The position numbers were made by a program, and so were the translations under genes. 64,000 bases of DNA. It comes from Streptomyces sp. NBC_00193. GTDB taxonomy: Bacteria > Actinomycetota > Actinomycetes > Streptomycetales > Streptomycetaceae. The first letter of the stretch is position 1. Each line of letters opens with the position of its first letter. Under the pieces are notes generated by a model. It had not been told where the DNA came from. It made no database searches and saw only the letters and a program-made list of their open reading frames with translations. The stretch lies in NCBI RefSeq assembly GCF_026342735.1, contig NZ_JAPEMM010000001.1, positions 2,790,001 through 2,854,000 on the forward strand, written 5' to 3'. This document shows positions 37,153 to 45,769 of the stretch, piece by piece.

Positions 37153-38058
37153 ATGACTCTTCGCCTGAGCACCGTGATCCTTCCCGTCCACCGGTGGAAC
37201 GAAGGGGGACGTGACCGCTGGCAGCGGGCCGAGGAACTGGGGTTCCACACGGCCTACACCTACGACCACCTGTCCTGGCGGACCTTCCGGAACGGGCCGT
37301 GGTTCGGTGCGCTGCCGACGCTGACGGCCGCCGCGACGGCGACCGAGCGGCTGCGCCTCGGCACGCTCGTCACCTCGCCGAACTTCCGGCACCCGGTGAC
37401 GCTCGCCAAGGAGCTGATCTCCCTCGACGACATCTCGGGCGGACGGATCACGCTCGGGATCGGCGCCGGCGGCAACGGGTTCGACGCCACCGTGCTCGGA
37501 CAGGAGCAGCCGTGGACCCCCAAGGAGCGCGCCGACCGCTTCGGGGAGTTCCTGCCGCTGCTCGACCGGCTGCTCACCGAGGACTCCGTCTCGCAGCGGG
37601 GCACGTTCTACTCGGCCGAGGAGGCCTTCAACATCCCCGGGTGCGTCCAGCGGCCGCGGCTGCCCTTCGCCGTCGCCGCGACCGGCCCCCGCGGTCTGAA
37701 GCTCGCCGCGCGGTACGGGCAGGCGTGGGTGACGACCGGCGATCCGAAGATCTTCGACGAGGGCACCCCGGAGCAGTCGGTGCAGGCCCTGCGCGGCCAG
37801 ATCGAGAAGCTCGGCAAGGCCTGCGCGGAGACCGGCCGGGACGTGGCCGAGCTGGACAAGGTCCTGCTCACGGGCTTCACCCCGGACCGGGGGCAGCCGC
37901 TGGAGTCCGTGGCGGCCTTCGTCGACTTCGCGGGCCGCCACCAGGAGCTCGGCTTCACCGAGCTCGTGATCCACTGGCCGATCCCCGACTCCGACTTCGC
38001 CGCCGACCAGGGCGTCTTCGAGCAGATCGCCACCGAGGCGCTCGCCCAGCTGGGCTGA
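37153..38058 (+). CDS. LLM-class flavin/F420-dependent oxidoreductase
   Basis: 301-residue luciferase-like monooxygenase fold (TIM barrel). Features are LPVHRWNEGGRDRWQRAEEL, HTAYTYDHLSWR, LGTLVTSPNFRHPVTLAKEL, DDISGGRITLGIGAGGNGFD and FAVAATGPRGLKLAARYGQA. Actinobacterial members mostly use cofactor F420 rather than FMN. The substrate cannot be told. The gene follows the small zinc-ribbon gene by 35 bp and could be co-transcribed. It ends at a terminator hairpin (38092-38128). Confidence 0.88.
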   Translation: MTLRLSTVILPVHRWNEGGRDRWQRAEELGFHTAYTYDHLSWRTFRNGPWFGALPTLTAAATATERLRLGTLVTSPNFRHPVTLAKELISLDDISGGRITLGIGAGGNGFDATVLGQEQPWTPKERADRFGEFLPLLDRLLTEDSVSQRGTFYSAEEAFNIPGCVQRPRLPFAVAATGPRGLKLAARYGQAWVTTGDPKIFDEGTPEQSVQALRGQIEKLGKACAETGRDVAELDKVLLTGFTPDRGQPLESVAAFVDFAGRHQELGFTELVIHWPIPDSDFAADQGVFEQIATEALAQLG

Positions 38059-38091
38059 GAGACGCAATCGGCCGCACGCATCGCATCACAC

Positions 38092-38128
38092 CGCTGCCGT
38101 CACCCCGGGGTTCGGGGCGACGGCAGCG
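38092..38128. terminator. bidirectional hairpin between convergent genes
   Basis: CGCTGCCGTC (38092-38101) pairs with GACGGCAGCG (38119-38128), with an inner CCCG/CGGG stem. It lies between the LLM oxidoreductase stop and the TPR gene stop. Confidence 0.75.
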
Positions 38129-38135
38129 TGCATCC

Positions 38136-41100
38136 TCAGGACGAGGTGCGCAGCAGGTGCTCCGTGGTGCGTTCGGCGCTTTCCAGGAGCCACTCCGGGG
38201 CCACTCCCTCGGGCAGCGCGCGCACCTCGGCCGCAAGCGCCGAGACCCGGGCGGCGCCGGCTTCGGGCCGGCCCAGCTCGTGTTCGGTCCAGGCGGCGTT
38301 GTTCACGCACTGGAACCGGGCCTGCAGATGGTCCGGGCCGAGCTCCGCGTGGAGGGCGGCGGCCCGTTCCCAGAGCAGGATCTCCTCCAGCCGCAGGGCC
38401 TCCAGCTCCGCCGCGCCCAGCGGTTCGGCGGGCCCTGAACCCCGGGCCTCTTCGCCCTGATCGCCTTCCTGGTACGCCTCTTCGTCCGCCTCTTCGTGCG
38501 CCTCCTCGTCGGCGCGGACCCGGCGGTCGAGGACCTGGGCGAGCTGGTTCCAGGTCTCGGCCAGCTCGGCCCGTGCCTCGCGGTCCTCGGGCGCGTCCGC
38601 CAGTGCGGCGGTCAGGACCTCGGCCGCCTCGCCCATCCGGGCCCTGGCCCCCGCCACCGCCGCGTCGGTGACCACGTCGCGCAGCCCCAGCCAGGCCAGG
38701 GACCGCAGGATCCGTACCTCGGCGACCGGCGCGTCCTTCGACCGCCGGCGCAGGTCGAGGGCCCGTTCGTAGGCGGCGACCGCCTCCGGCACCAGCCGGG
38801 CCTCGGAGAGCTGATCGGCGGCGGCCTGCGCGAAGTTCGCCTGCGGACGCGGGTCCTCCCAGTCCTCGGAGAGCTCCGCCGCCAGCAGGTACTGCTCGGC
38901 CGCGCCCCGGGGGTCGTTCAGATCGCGCAGCAGGTCGCCCAGGAACTCCCGTGCGGAGACGGCCTGGCCCTCACCGTGCTCCAGCAGGTCCGGCAGCGTC
39001 GACTGCAGCACCTCGGCCGCCTCGGCGATGTGGCCCTGGCGGGCGTGGCACCGGGCGAGCAGCAGCCGGGCCTGCGCCCCGCCGTCGGCGGTGAGCCCGG
39101 CCTGGTCGAACCAGTGCGCCGCCTCCAGAGCGTGCCGCGCGGCCTCCGCGTCGGCCTCGCCCCGCCCGAGCAGGATGTCGGCGAGGGTGAGCCGTACGAC
39201 GCCCTGCGCCTCGGTGCCGGTCACCTCGGCGGCGTGCGTCAGCCCGGCTCGGGCCGACTCCTCGGCTTCGGCCGTGCGGTCCAGCGACATCAGGACTCCG
39301 GCCCGCAGCACGAGCGGGTCCACGGCGAGCCACGGCCGGCCCGCGGCCACCGAGCGGTCGGCGGCTGCGGCGAGCAGCGTCACGGCACGTTCCGGGTCGC
39401 CCTGCGAGAGGGCGAGCCGGCCCAGCATCTCCTCGGCCTCCGCCACCACATCGGGCAGCGCCGCGGCGTAGGCATCGGCGAAGGCGGTGAGTTCGGCGGC
39501 CAGCTCACTGTGCCCGTGCCCGTGCCCGTGGCCGTGCTCCTGCCCGTCGGCGTGTCCGTGCCCGTGTCCGGCGTCCTCGGTGGCCTCGACCGAGCGCAGG
39601 TAGGACTCCACCCGGATCCCGGTCAGTTCCACGAGGGCGATCCGCCGGGTGCGCAGCGGCTCGTCCGCGTCCAGCGCCTCGGCGGCGCGGAGGGCGACGG
39701 CCAGCAGCCCGCGCAGCTCCCCCGCCTCGGTGCCCGACTGCGCGGCCACGGTCGCCAGCCGCAGCTCGGCCAGGGCGGCACGCTCGGCGTTCCCCAGCTC
39801 CCGGTAGCGCTCGCGTACGCCGGCCAGCAGCTCCGGGGCGTCCGCGGCGCCGGCCCGCGCGGCCGCCAGGGCCCGGTGGTCCGCCACATCGGCGGCGGCC
39901 AGCGGATCGGACCCGGCCGTCGCCTCGGGGCGCAGGGCCACCTCCTCCCAGAGGGCGTCCGCGCCGGGGTGCCCGAGGTCGCGTGCGGCTCGGGCCCGTT
40001 CCACGAGTTCCGCGAAGCCCTCGGCCGGTGCTGCCGGCCTCGCCGCCGGGGCGGGGCCCGGCTGCGGAAGCGCCGCGAGTGCGGAGCTTCGTACGCCCAG
40101 CGGCAGGACCGCGGTCAGCGGGGCCCCGCCGATCCGCGCGAGGAACCGCTCCGAGACCCGGGTGGAGCCGTTGCGGGCGTCGAACCGCTTGGCGATCTCG
40201 AGGGAGCCCGCGCGCAGGGCCTCGTACAGCTCGGACACGGTGCGCGGGCTGCCTTCGTAAGGGACGGCGGGGCTCTGTCCGTGGCCCAGCTCCGTCAGCC
40301 GGCGCAGCAGGACGAGGATTCCGCCGTGGAAGGCGAGCTGGTCGGAAAGGTTGGCGAGCGGGGCCACGTGTGCGGCGTGCTCGGCCAGGATCTCCAGGCC
40401 GCGGGACTCGTTCCCGGTGAGCGCGCAGAACTCGATGTGCCGTCCCACCGAGGGCAGCAGGCTCTCCTTGTCACGGGCCAGCCGGTATCCGCGCAGGTGG
40501 GCCGAGCGGGCCTCGTCGAACCGGCCGAGCCGCACCAGTGGCAGCAGCGAGGTGGCCAGGATCCGGTGGGGTTCCTCGGCGCAGGTCTGCTCGCCGGAGA
40601 GCACCGGCTGCCAGACCTCCAGGGCCTCGGCGTCGTCTCCGCGCAGCATGGCGTAGTGGCCCTGGCTGTTGAGTTCGCAGGCGTGGCAGTCGCTCATGTC
40701 GTCGCGGTCGGCGGTCTGCCAGCGGGTGTACGCGCGTCCGGCCCGCTCGTCGTCGGCGGTCGCGTCGGCGAGCCACAGCTCGGCCTCGCGCACGGGACGC
40801 TCGCTGTAGCCGGCGATCCGGTAGCGGCGCTCCATCTCGTCCAGCCAGCCGGCGGCCGACTCCAGCGGGATCTCGGGCGAGTGGCCGATGGCGCTGGCGA
40901 TCCACTTGAACTGCCAGAACAGCGAGTGGGCGTCCCACTCGTCGAAGGCTGCGGGGTCCTTGTCGTACTCCTGGAGCAGCCGGGCGAAGGGCACGAGCAT
41001 CTTCGGCGACTCGGAGCTGTACAGGTAGGCGTTGATCTGGTTGTCCAGAGCCGCGCGGAACAGGGGCCGGTCCCCGGTCGCTTCGGCGGCTGCGGACAGG

Positions 41101-41192
41101 GCCTCGGCGTGGGCGTTGCGTGCGGCCCCGCCCGGAGCCTGGCGGTTCTCGGCCAGTCCGCGCTCGATCTCCTCACGCGTCATCGTGCTCAC
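38136..41192 (-). CDS. large tetratricopeptide-repeat protein coupled to an HSP90-like gene
   Basis: 1018 residues, mostly Ala/Glu/Leu-rich helical hairpins of TPR type (for example GRFDEARSAHLRGYRLARDK, HIAEAAEVLQSTLPDLLEHG, DPRGAAEQYLLAAELSEDWE, LVPEAVAAYERALDLRRRSK). An unusual His-Gly insert (GHGHGHADGQEHGHGHGHGH) lies near residues 541-562 and could bind metal. No catalytic domain, signal or membrane span is seen. GTG at 41192 has GGGAG six bases upstream and overlaps the stop of the HSP90-like gene as GTGA, so the two are translationally coupled. A long open frame continues upstream antisense-free but out of frame with HSP90 and is not used. Probable partner or client-recognition subunit of that chaperone (inference). 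Confidence 0.82.
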   Translation of the reverse strand: MSTMTREEIERGLAENRQAPGGAARNAHAEALSAAAEATGDRPLFRAALDNQINAYLYSSESPKMLVPFARLLQEYDKDPAAFDEWDAHSLFWQFKWIASAIGHSPEIPLESAAGWLDEMERRYRIAGYSERPVREAELWLADATADDERAGRAYTRWQTADRDDMSDCHACELNSQGHYAMLRGDDAEALEVWQPVLSGEQTCAEEPHRILATSLLPLVRLGRFDEARSAHLRGYRLARDKESLLPSVGRHIEFCALTGNESRGLEILAEHAAHVAPLANLSDQLAFHGGILVLLRRLTELGHGQSPAVPYEGSPRTVSELYEALRAGSLEIAKRFDARNGSTRVSERFLARIGGAPLTAVLPLGVRSSALAALPQPGPAPAARPAAPAEGFAELVERARAARDLGHPGADALWEEVALRPEATAGSDPLAAADVADHRALAAARAGAADAPELLAGVRERYRELGNAERAALAELRLATVAAQSGTEAGELRGLLAVALRAAEALDADEPLRTRRIALVELTGIRVESYLRSVEATEDAGHGHGHADGQEHGHGHGHGHSELAAELTAFADAYAAALPDVVAEAEEMLGRLALSQGDPERAVTLLAAAADRSVAAGRPWLAVDPLVLRAGVLMSLDRTAEAEESARAGLTHAAEVTGTEAQGVVRLTLADILLGRGEADAEAARHALEAAHWFDQAGLTADGGAQARLLLARCHARQGHIAEAAEVLQSTLPDLLEHGEGQAVSAREFLGDLLRDLNDPRGAAEQYLLAAELSEDWEDPRPQANFAQAAADQLSEARLVPEAVAAYERALDLRRRSKDAPVAEVRILRSLAWLGLRDVVTDAAVAGARARMGEAAEVLTAALADAPEDREARAELAETWNQLAQVLDRRVRADEEAHEEADEEAYQEGDQGEEARGSGPAEPLGAAELEALRLEEILLWERAAALHAELGPDHLQARFQCVNNAAWTEHELGRPEAGAARVSALAAEVRALPEGVAPEWLLESAERTTEHLLRTSS

Positions 41193-43057
41193 TTCTGCTC
41201 CCCCTGGGTGTCGGTGCTGTCCGTGCTGTCCGTCCCGGTGACGGAGTGGGTCGCCCATTCCAGGAGCCCGAGGAAGGCCCGGTTGAGCAGGGTGGTGTCG
41301 GCTGCTCGCAGGGGCCGCTGGGACCTCAGCAGGGCCTGGCCGTAGAGCGATTCGACGGCCGTGGCGGTCAGCGCCTCGTCGGGGAGGGCGGAGATCCGCC
41401 GGATGAGCGGGTTGTTGTGGTTGAGCACGAGGCGGGCGCGCGGGGCGGATCCGCGCAGCGAACCGAGGATGCCGCTCCACAGCGAGTCGGCGGTCTCCAG
41501 GGCGGCGGTGCGGTCGCGCTCCTGCCGGGCCTGGCGGTCGTCGAGGTAGAGCGCGGGGACGTTGGCGGGCTGGAAGGCGCGCAGGACGACGTCGCAGCTC
41601 TGGGGTTCCAGGCGGGTGCGGGCGGTGGCCAGGAAGGGGGCCAGGGCCAGTTCGGCGGAGGTCGGTACCGGATCGAGGCGTTCGGTGACGGCTCCCGCGT
41701 CGAGCTCGGTGACCTTGAGTTCCGGCCGTACGGCGGGCAGCAGGGCCAGCAGGTCGGCGTCGTAGGTGTAGCCGGCGTTGATGACCCCGAGGCCGTGGGC
41801 CGCCGCGATCGGGGCGATCTGGCGGAACTCCTCCACGGTCCGGGTGAAGTGGATCTCGGTGTGTGCGGCGGCGAACTGCTCCAGGTTCATCGAACCGTCG
41901 CTGGTCTCGAACGGCAGCCAGGGCAGCATCAGGCCGAGCAGCTCGGCGTCGTGCCGGGCCAGCGACTTCACCCCGAGGTGGTGGACGCTCAGGAAGGCGG
42001 CCAGCCGCTCGGGGTCGCTCGTGGCGAGCTCGGCGAGCCAGGCGCGGACGCGGGCGCCGAGGGCCTCGCGCACGGCGGCGAGCGTCTCGTCGTCGTACAG
42101 GTTCTCGCGGGAGGCGGTGGGCCGCAGGGTGTCGGTGTCCAGGACGGCGCGGACGAAGAACGCCCAGTCGGGCAGCAGGTTGTCGGCCTTGTCGGTCAGC
42201 AGCATGCCCTTGAGGTGGACGCGGTGTCCGGACCGGTGGGCGGGGCTGGTCGGCTCGGGCAGGACGTACGCGACTCCGCGCACTCCGGCCACGGGAAGGT
42301 CGAGGTCGATGCTGTCGAGCGGGGTGAAACCGAAGAGCTGCGCGCAGTGCCCGGCGAGGGCGACGCGGCGGGCCGCGGGGGTGGGGAAGGGCCGGTCCCA
42401 GACGGCGGGCCGGTCGGTGACCGGGCGGGGTCCGGCGGCGGAGCCGTCGTCGAAGGTGATGTCGTAGGGCAGCAGGGAGCCGTAGTCGCGGGCCAGTTGC
42501 TCGACCTTGGCCGGGACGGTCCACTCCTCGGCGCCCGGGCGGGCCTCCAGGACGACGGTGGTGCCGGGCTGCGGGCGGGCGTCGGAGGGCAGTTCGCGCA
42601 CGGTGTACGAGCCGTCGTCGGTGGCCAGCCATTCGACGGGCGCGGCCAGCGGATCGCGGGCGGAGCGGGTGACCACGCGGATCTCGCGGGCGACGACGAA
42701 GCAGGCGAGCAGACCGATGCCGAACTGGCCGAGGAACTCCTGACGGGTGGTCTCCAGGCCGTGCGGTCCCCCGCGCTTGGAGCTGCGGCCGATGGTGGCG
42801 AGGAGGGAGTGGGCCTCGTCGGCGGTCAGGCCGATGCCGCTGTCCTCGATGGTCACCCGGTTCCCGGTGGCCGACAGGCGGATGCCGATCTCGGCTTCGG
42901 GATCGAGGGCGTGGCGGGCGGTGACCGCGTCGACGGCGTTCTGGAGGAGCTCGCGGACGTACACGCGGGGGCTGGAGTAGAGGTGGTGGGAGAGCAGGTC
43001 GACGAGGCCGCGCAGATCGACCTGGAAGGTGTTCGGATGGGGTTCTTCGGGGATCAT
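41189..43057 (-). CDS. htpG: HSP90-family (HtpG-like) chaperone
   Basis: 622-residue GHKL ATPase chaperone. The ATP site is intact: YVRELLQNAVDAV (E36, N40), IEDSGIGLTADEAHSLLATI, and QFGIGLLACFVVAREIRVV. The middle-domain Arg region appears as DTLRPTASRENLYDDETLAA. The C-terminal dimerisation part is shorter and diverged, ending in a Ser/Thr/Asp tail STDSTDTQGEQK without a eukaryotic MEEVD. It resembles the actinobacterial HSP90 branch rather than E. coli HtpG. ATG at 43057 has GAGGTGA upstream. First gene of a two-gene unit with the TPR protein. Confidence 0.9.
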   Translation of the reverse strand: MIPEEPHPNTFQVDLRGLVDLLSHHLYSSPRVYVRELLQNAVDAVTARHALDPEAEIGIRLSATGNRVTIEDSGIGLTADEAHSLLATIGRSSKRGGPHGLETTRQEFLGQFGIGLLACFVVAREIRVVTRSARDPLAAPVEWLATDDGSYTVRELPSDARPQPGTTVVLEARPGAEEWTVPAKVEQLARDYGSLLPYDITFDDGSAAGPRPVTDRPAVWDRPFPTPAARRVALAGHCAQLFGFTPLDSIDLDLPVAGVRGVAYVLPEPTSPAHRSGHRVHLKGMLLTDKADNLLPDWAFFVRAVLDTDTLRPTASRENLYDDETLAAVREALGARVRAWLAELATSDPERLAAFLSVHHLGVKSLARHDAELLGLMLPWLPFETSDGSMNLEQFAAAHTEIHFTRTVEEFRQIAPIAAAHGLGVINAGYTYDADLLALLPAVRPELKVTELDAGAVTERLDPVPTSAELALAPFLATARTRLEPQSCDVVLRAFQPANVPALYLDDRQARQERDRTAALETADSLWSGILGSLRGSAPRARLVLNHNNPLIRRISALPDEALTATAVESLYGQALLRSQRPLRAADTTLLNRAFLGLLEWATHSVTGTDSTDSTDTQGEQK

Positions 43058-43197
43058 GGAGCGTCACCTCGCGTGCTGGTACGGGTTGTTCGGCGACCGC
43101 GAGGTACCCCCCTCACAGATCCCGGAGTGAGGAACAGAGTAGGGGGATGATCTGACAATCCATCCGTGAATTCGGGGGCTGCCGGGGCTTCGGCGGT

Positions 43198-43737
43198 TTA
43201 TTGGAACCGCAGGAATTGCGGCGGTACGGAGTCCACCAGCCACACCCCATTGGCGCTGATCCGAAAGACGTGCCCCGCGGCGCGCATCGCCCCCGCGTCC
43301 ACGGCGAGGACGATCGGCCGGCCGCGCCGTGCGCCGACGCGGGTCGCGGTCTCCCGGTCCGGGGACAGGTGGACGTGGTGGCGGGCCATCGGGCGCAGTC
43401 CCTCGGCGCGGATCGCGTCCAGGGCGGCCGCGACGGTGCCGTGGTAGAGGTACGCGGGCGGTTCGGCCTCCGGCAGGTCCAGGTCCACGGGGACGGTGTG
43501 CCCCTGGCTGGCGCGGATCCGGCTGCCGTCGACGGCGAACCGCTGCTTGTCGTTGGCGGCGACCACGTGGTCGAGCTCGGCCCGGCTGACCGGGAAGCCG
43601 TGGGCGGCCGCGGCCTTCAGAAGATCGTCGATCTCCACCCAGCCGTGCGGGTCGAGCACCAGTCCGATGCGTTCCGGCTGATGCCGGAGGTGTTTCGAGA
43701 CGTATTTGGACACCTTGACGGTGCGCTTGTCATCCAT
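43198..43737 (-). CDS. kptA: RNA 2'-phosphotransferase (KptA/Tpt1 family)
   Basis: 179 residues. KptA/Tpt1 transfers an internal 2'-phosphate from RNA to NAD+, making ADP-ribose 1'',2''-cyclic phosphate. Motifs visible are VSKYVSKHLRHQPERIGLVL, GWVEIDDLL, RIRASQGHTVPVDL (catalytic His), LYHGTVAAALDAI, and HHVHLSPDRETATRVGAR with RGRPIVLAVDAG. All expected Arg/His residues seem present, so it is likely active. Bacteria lack the spliced tRNAs that need this step in yeast, so the biological substrate is unknown; ADP-ribosylation of RNA ends is one proposal. ATG at 43737. Monocistronic. Confidence 0.9.
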   Translation of the reverse strand: MDDKRTVKVSKYVSKHLRHQPERIGLVLDPHGWVEIDDLLKAAAAHGFPVSRAELDHVVAANDKQRFAVDGSRIRASQGHTVPVDLDLPEAEPPAYLYHGTVAAALDAIRAEGLRPMARHHVHLSPDRETATRVGARRGRPIVLAVDAGAMRAAGHVFRISANGVWLVDSVPPQFLRFQ

Positions 43738-43872
43738 TCGCCCAGCGTGACGGCTCGGCCGGGTCCGGCGCAGCGATTTTTCGCCGTTCTCCCGAACCTG
43801 GACTCCCCCTATCGCGTTTCCAAGATACGGAATACATTTTCCGCTGAACTGCCACTCAAGGGGAAGAAAAGT

Positions 43873-44739
43873 ATGACAAACAGTGCGTCTCTGTCGCGGC
43901 GTGCGACCGCCGAGCTCGTCGGCACCGCCGCCCTCCTCGTGGTCGTCATCGGATCGGGAATCCAGGCCGCGGCGCTCACCTCCGACACGGGGGTGGCCCT
44001 GGTCGCCAACTCGCTCGCCTCGGCCATCGGTCTCGGCCTGATCATCACGCTCTTCGGGCCGCTCTCGGGCGCCCACCTCAACCCGGTGGTCACCCTCACG
44101 GCCTGGTGGGGCCGGCGCACCGGCGGCGAAGGGCTCGAAGGCCGGGAAGCCCTGGTCTACGTGGCGGCCCAGACCGCCGGGGCGATAGGCGGCGCCGTCC
44201 TCGCGGAAGCGATGTTCGGCCGCATCCCCGGAGCCTTCTCCACCCAGGTCCGCGACGGCGGGCACCTGCTCGTCGGCGAGGTCGTGGCCACCGCCGGACT
44301 GGTCCTGGTGATCCAGGGCCTCGGCCGCATCGGCCGTCCGAAGCTGATCCCGGCCGCGGTCGCCGCCTACATCGCCGCCGCGATCTGGTTCACCTCCTCC
44401 GGGTCCTTCGCGAACCCGGCCGGCACCATCGGGCGCAGCTTCAGCGACTCCTTCACCGGCATCGCCCCGCAGTCGCTGCCGGGGTTCGTCGCAGCCCAGC
44501 TCGTCGGCGGGATCCTCGGCCTGGTCCTCGCGGCCGTGCTCTACGGGAGCACCCGCCGGGCGGTCGCCGGCGCCACCGGCACCGCTGACGCCGTCGCGAC
44601 GGCCGACGCTGCCGGCCGGGCCGGCACCGCAGGCACCGCAGGCACCGCAGGCACCGCAGGCCCGGCCGGAAGCACCGGCACCATCAGCCCGGTGGCCGAA
44701 ACCAGCGCGCCCGGACCGGCCTACCAGGCCGTCGGCTGA
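43873..44739 (+). CDS. MIP-family channel (aquaporin/aquaglyceroporin)
   Basis: 288 residues with six transmembrane helices and the two pore half-helices: SGAHLNPVVTL (NPV in place of NPA) and SFANPAGTIGRSFSD (NPA). The second motif followed by T-I-G-R-S-F is typical of the bacterial channels near arsenic genes and related aquaporins. It conducts water, glycerol or metalloids; selectivity is not predictable here. The C-terminal tail is a low-complexity Ala/Gly/Thr run with GTAGTAGTAGTA from a 9-bp repeat. AGGGGAAGAAAAG precedes the ATG at 43873. It is divergent from kptA. Confidence 0.87.
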   Translation: MTNSASLSRRATAELVGTAALLVVVIGSGIQAAALTSDTGVALVANSLASAIGLGLIITLFGPLSGAHLNPVVTLTAWWGRRTGGEGLEGREALVYVAAQTAGAIGGAVLAEAMFGRIPGAFSTQVRDGGHLLVGEVVATAGLVLVIQGLGRIGRPKLIPAAVAAYIAAAIWFTSSGSFANPAGTIGRSFSDSFTGIAPQSLPGFVAAQLVGGILGLVLAAVLYGSTRRAVAGATGTADAVATADAAGRAGTAGTAGTAGTAGPAGSTGTISPVAETSAPGPAYQAVG

Positions 44740-44753
44740 CCCTCCGGGCCGGG

Positions 44754-44833
44754 TTCCCCACAGGTCGGCCGGACTTGTCCACAGCCCTTTGCGCCGGTTT
44801 CGGCGACAAAAGCGTGATCCGGCCTGTGGACTA
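44754..44833. other. DnaA-box-like sites between MIP and MerR genes
   Basis: One perfect TTGTCCACA (44775-44783) with weaker neighbours TTCCCCACA (44754-44762) and, on the other strand, TGTGGACTA (44825-44833). They sit in the gap between convergent genes. Confidence 0.5.
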
Positions 44834-44844
44834 CTGAGCGAGCA

Positions 44845-45759
44845 CTACCGGCCGCCGCGGCTGGCCAGATCGTTCATCGTCCGGGCCTGCAACTCCCGTT
44901 CCGTGGCGGCCCGGACGAACTCCGCCACATGGTCGGGCCCCACCAGCTCCTGCACCGCCCGCACGGTCTCCGCGGGCAGCGCCACCGGGGCCGGCCCCGA
45001 GGGCTGAGGGGTCCCGACGGCCCCGAGGTGGCGCTGCAGGTGCCGGGTCGCGAAGAGGCGCATCGCCCGCGCCAGCTCCGCGTCCACCGTCTGCTGGGCC
45101 AGGGGCCGCAGTCTCCGTACCATCGTCGCCGCCTCGGCCGCGTCGGAGTCCGTCGGGGGGACGGCCCCCAGGTACCGGGCGAAGACGTGCTCCGTGGTGA
45201 ACTCCAGGAACCGCGAGGCGATCAGCTCCACCTGGCCGCGCAACTCCCGCAGGTGACCGGTGATCGCGGGCAGCGGGACCCCGGCGGCGTACAGCTCGGC
45301 GGCCACGGACAGCTCCTGCGGGGACGGTACGAGGAACTGGTCCGGGCGCCCCGGGATCCGCTCCAGCACGCCCAGTTCGCACGCCTCGCCGACGGCTTCG
45401 TCGTCCGGCTTGCCGCCGAACCGTTCGTTCAGCTCGTCCCGGCTTATCCGGGCCGCTTCCTCGTCAGTCCACGGCCCGTGCACCTCGGCCACCAGCCCGA
45501 GCACGCCGCCGAGCCCGCGGCCCGCGTCCCAGGCCTCCAGCAGTTCCTTGATGGAGGCCAGGGTGTAGCCGCGGTCCAGCAGGTCGGCGATCTGGCGCAG
45601 CCGCGCCAGATGCGTGTCCCGGTAGACGTTGGAACGGCCTCGTCGCTCCGGCTTCGGCAGCAGACCGCGGTCCTGGTACGCCCGGATCGTGCGGACGGTC
45701 GCACCGCTGTGGTGCGCCAGATCCTCGATCCGGTACTCGGCTACTGCCTGCTCGGACAA
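44845..45759 (-). CDS. MerR-family transcriptional regulator
   Basis: 304 residues. The MerR winged helix reads YRIEDLAHHSGATVRTIRAY, QDRGLLPKPERRGRSNVYRD, THLARLRQIADLLDRGYTLA. A long all-helical C-terminal region follows (LGVLERIPGRPDQFLVPSPQ ... VRRLRPLAQQTVDAELARAM), quite different from the short metal-sensing MerR tails and probably a ligand or dimerisation domain. The start is TTG at 45759 with GGGAG upstream. It is the last gene of a four-gene operon beginning at 49382 and likely controls it. Its effector is unknown. Confidence 0.83.
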   Translation of the reverse strand: MSEQAVAEYRIEDLAHHSGATVRTIRAYQDRGLLPKPERRGRSNVYRDTHLARLRQIADLLDRGYTLASIKELLEAWDAGRGLGGVLGLVAEVHGPWTDEEAARISRDELNERFGGKPDDEAVGEACELGVLERIPGRPDQFLVPSPQELSVAAELYAAGVPLPAITGHLRELRGQVELIASRFLEFTTEHVFARYLGAVPPTDSDAAEAATMVRRLRPLAQQTVDAELARAMRLFATRHLQRHLGAVGTPQPSGPAPVALPAETVRAVQELVGPDHVAEFVRAATERELQARTMNDLASRGGR

Positions 45760-45769
45760 TCCCGGCTCC

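Noticed and set aside
41193..43067. Continuation of the TPR reading frame through the HSP90-like gene
   Set aside because: It overlaps the well-supported HSP90-like frame, is Arg/Pro-rich, and the GTGA overlap with a ribosome site gives a clear start at 41192.
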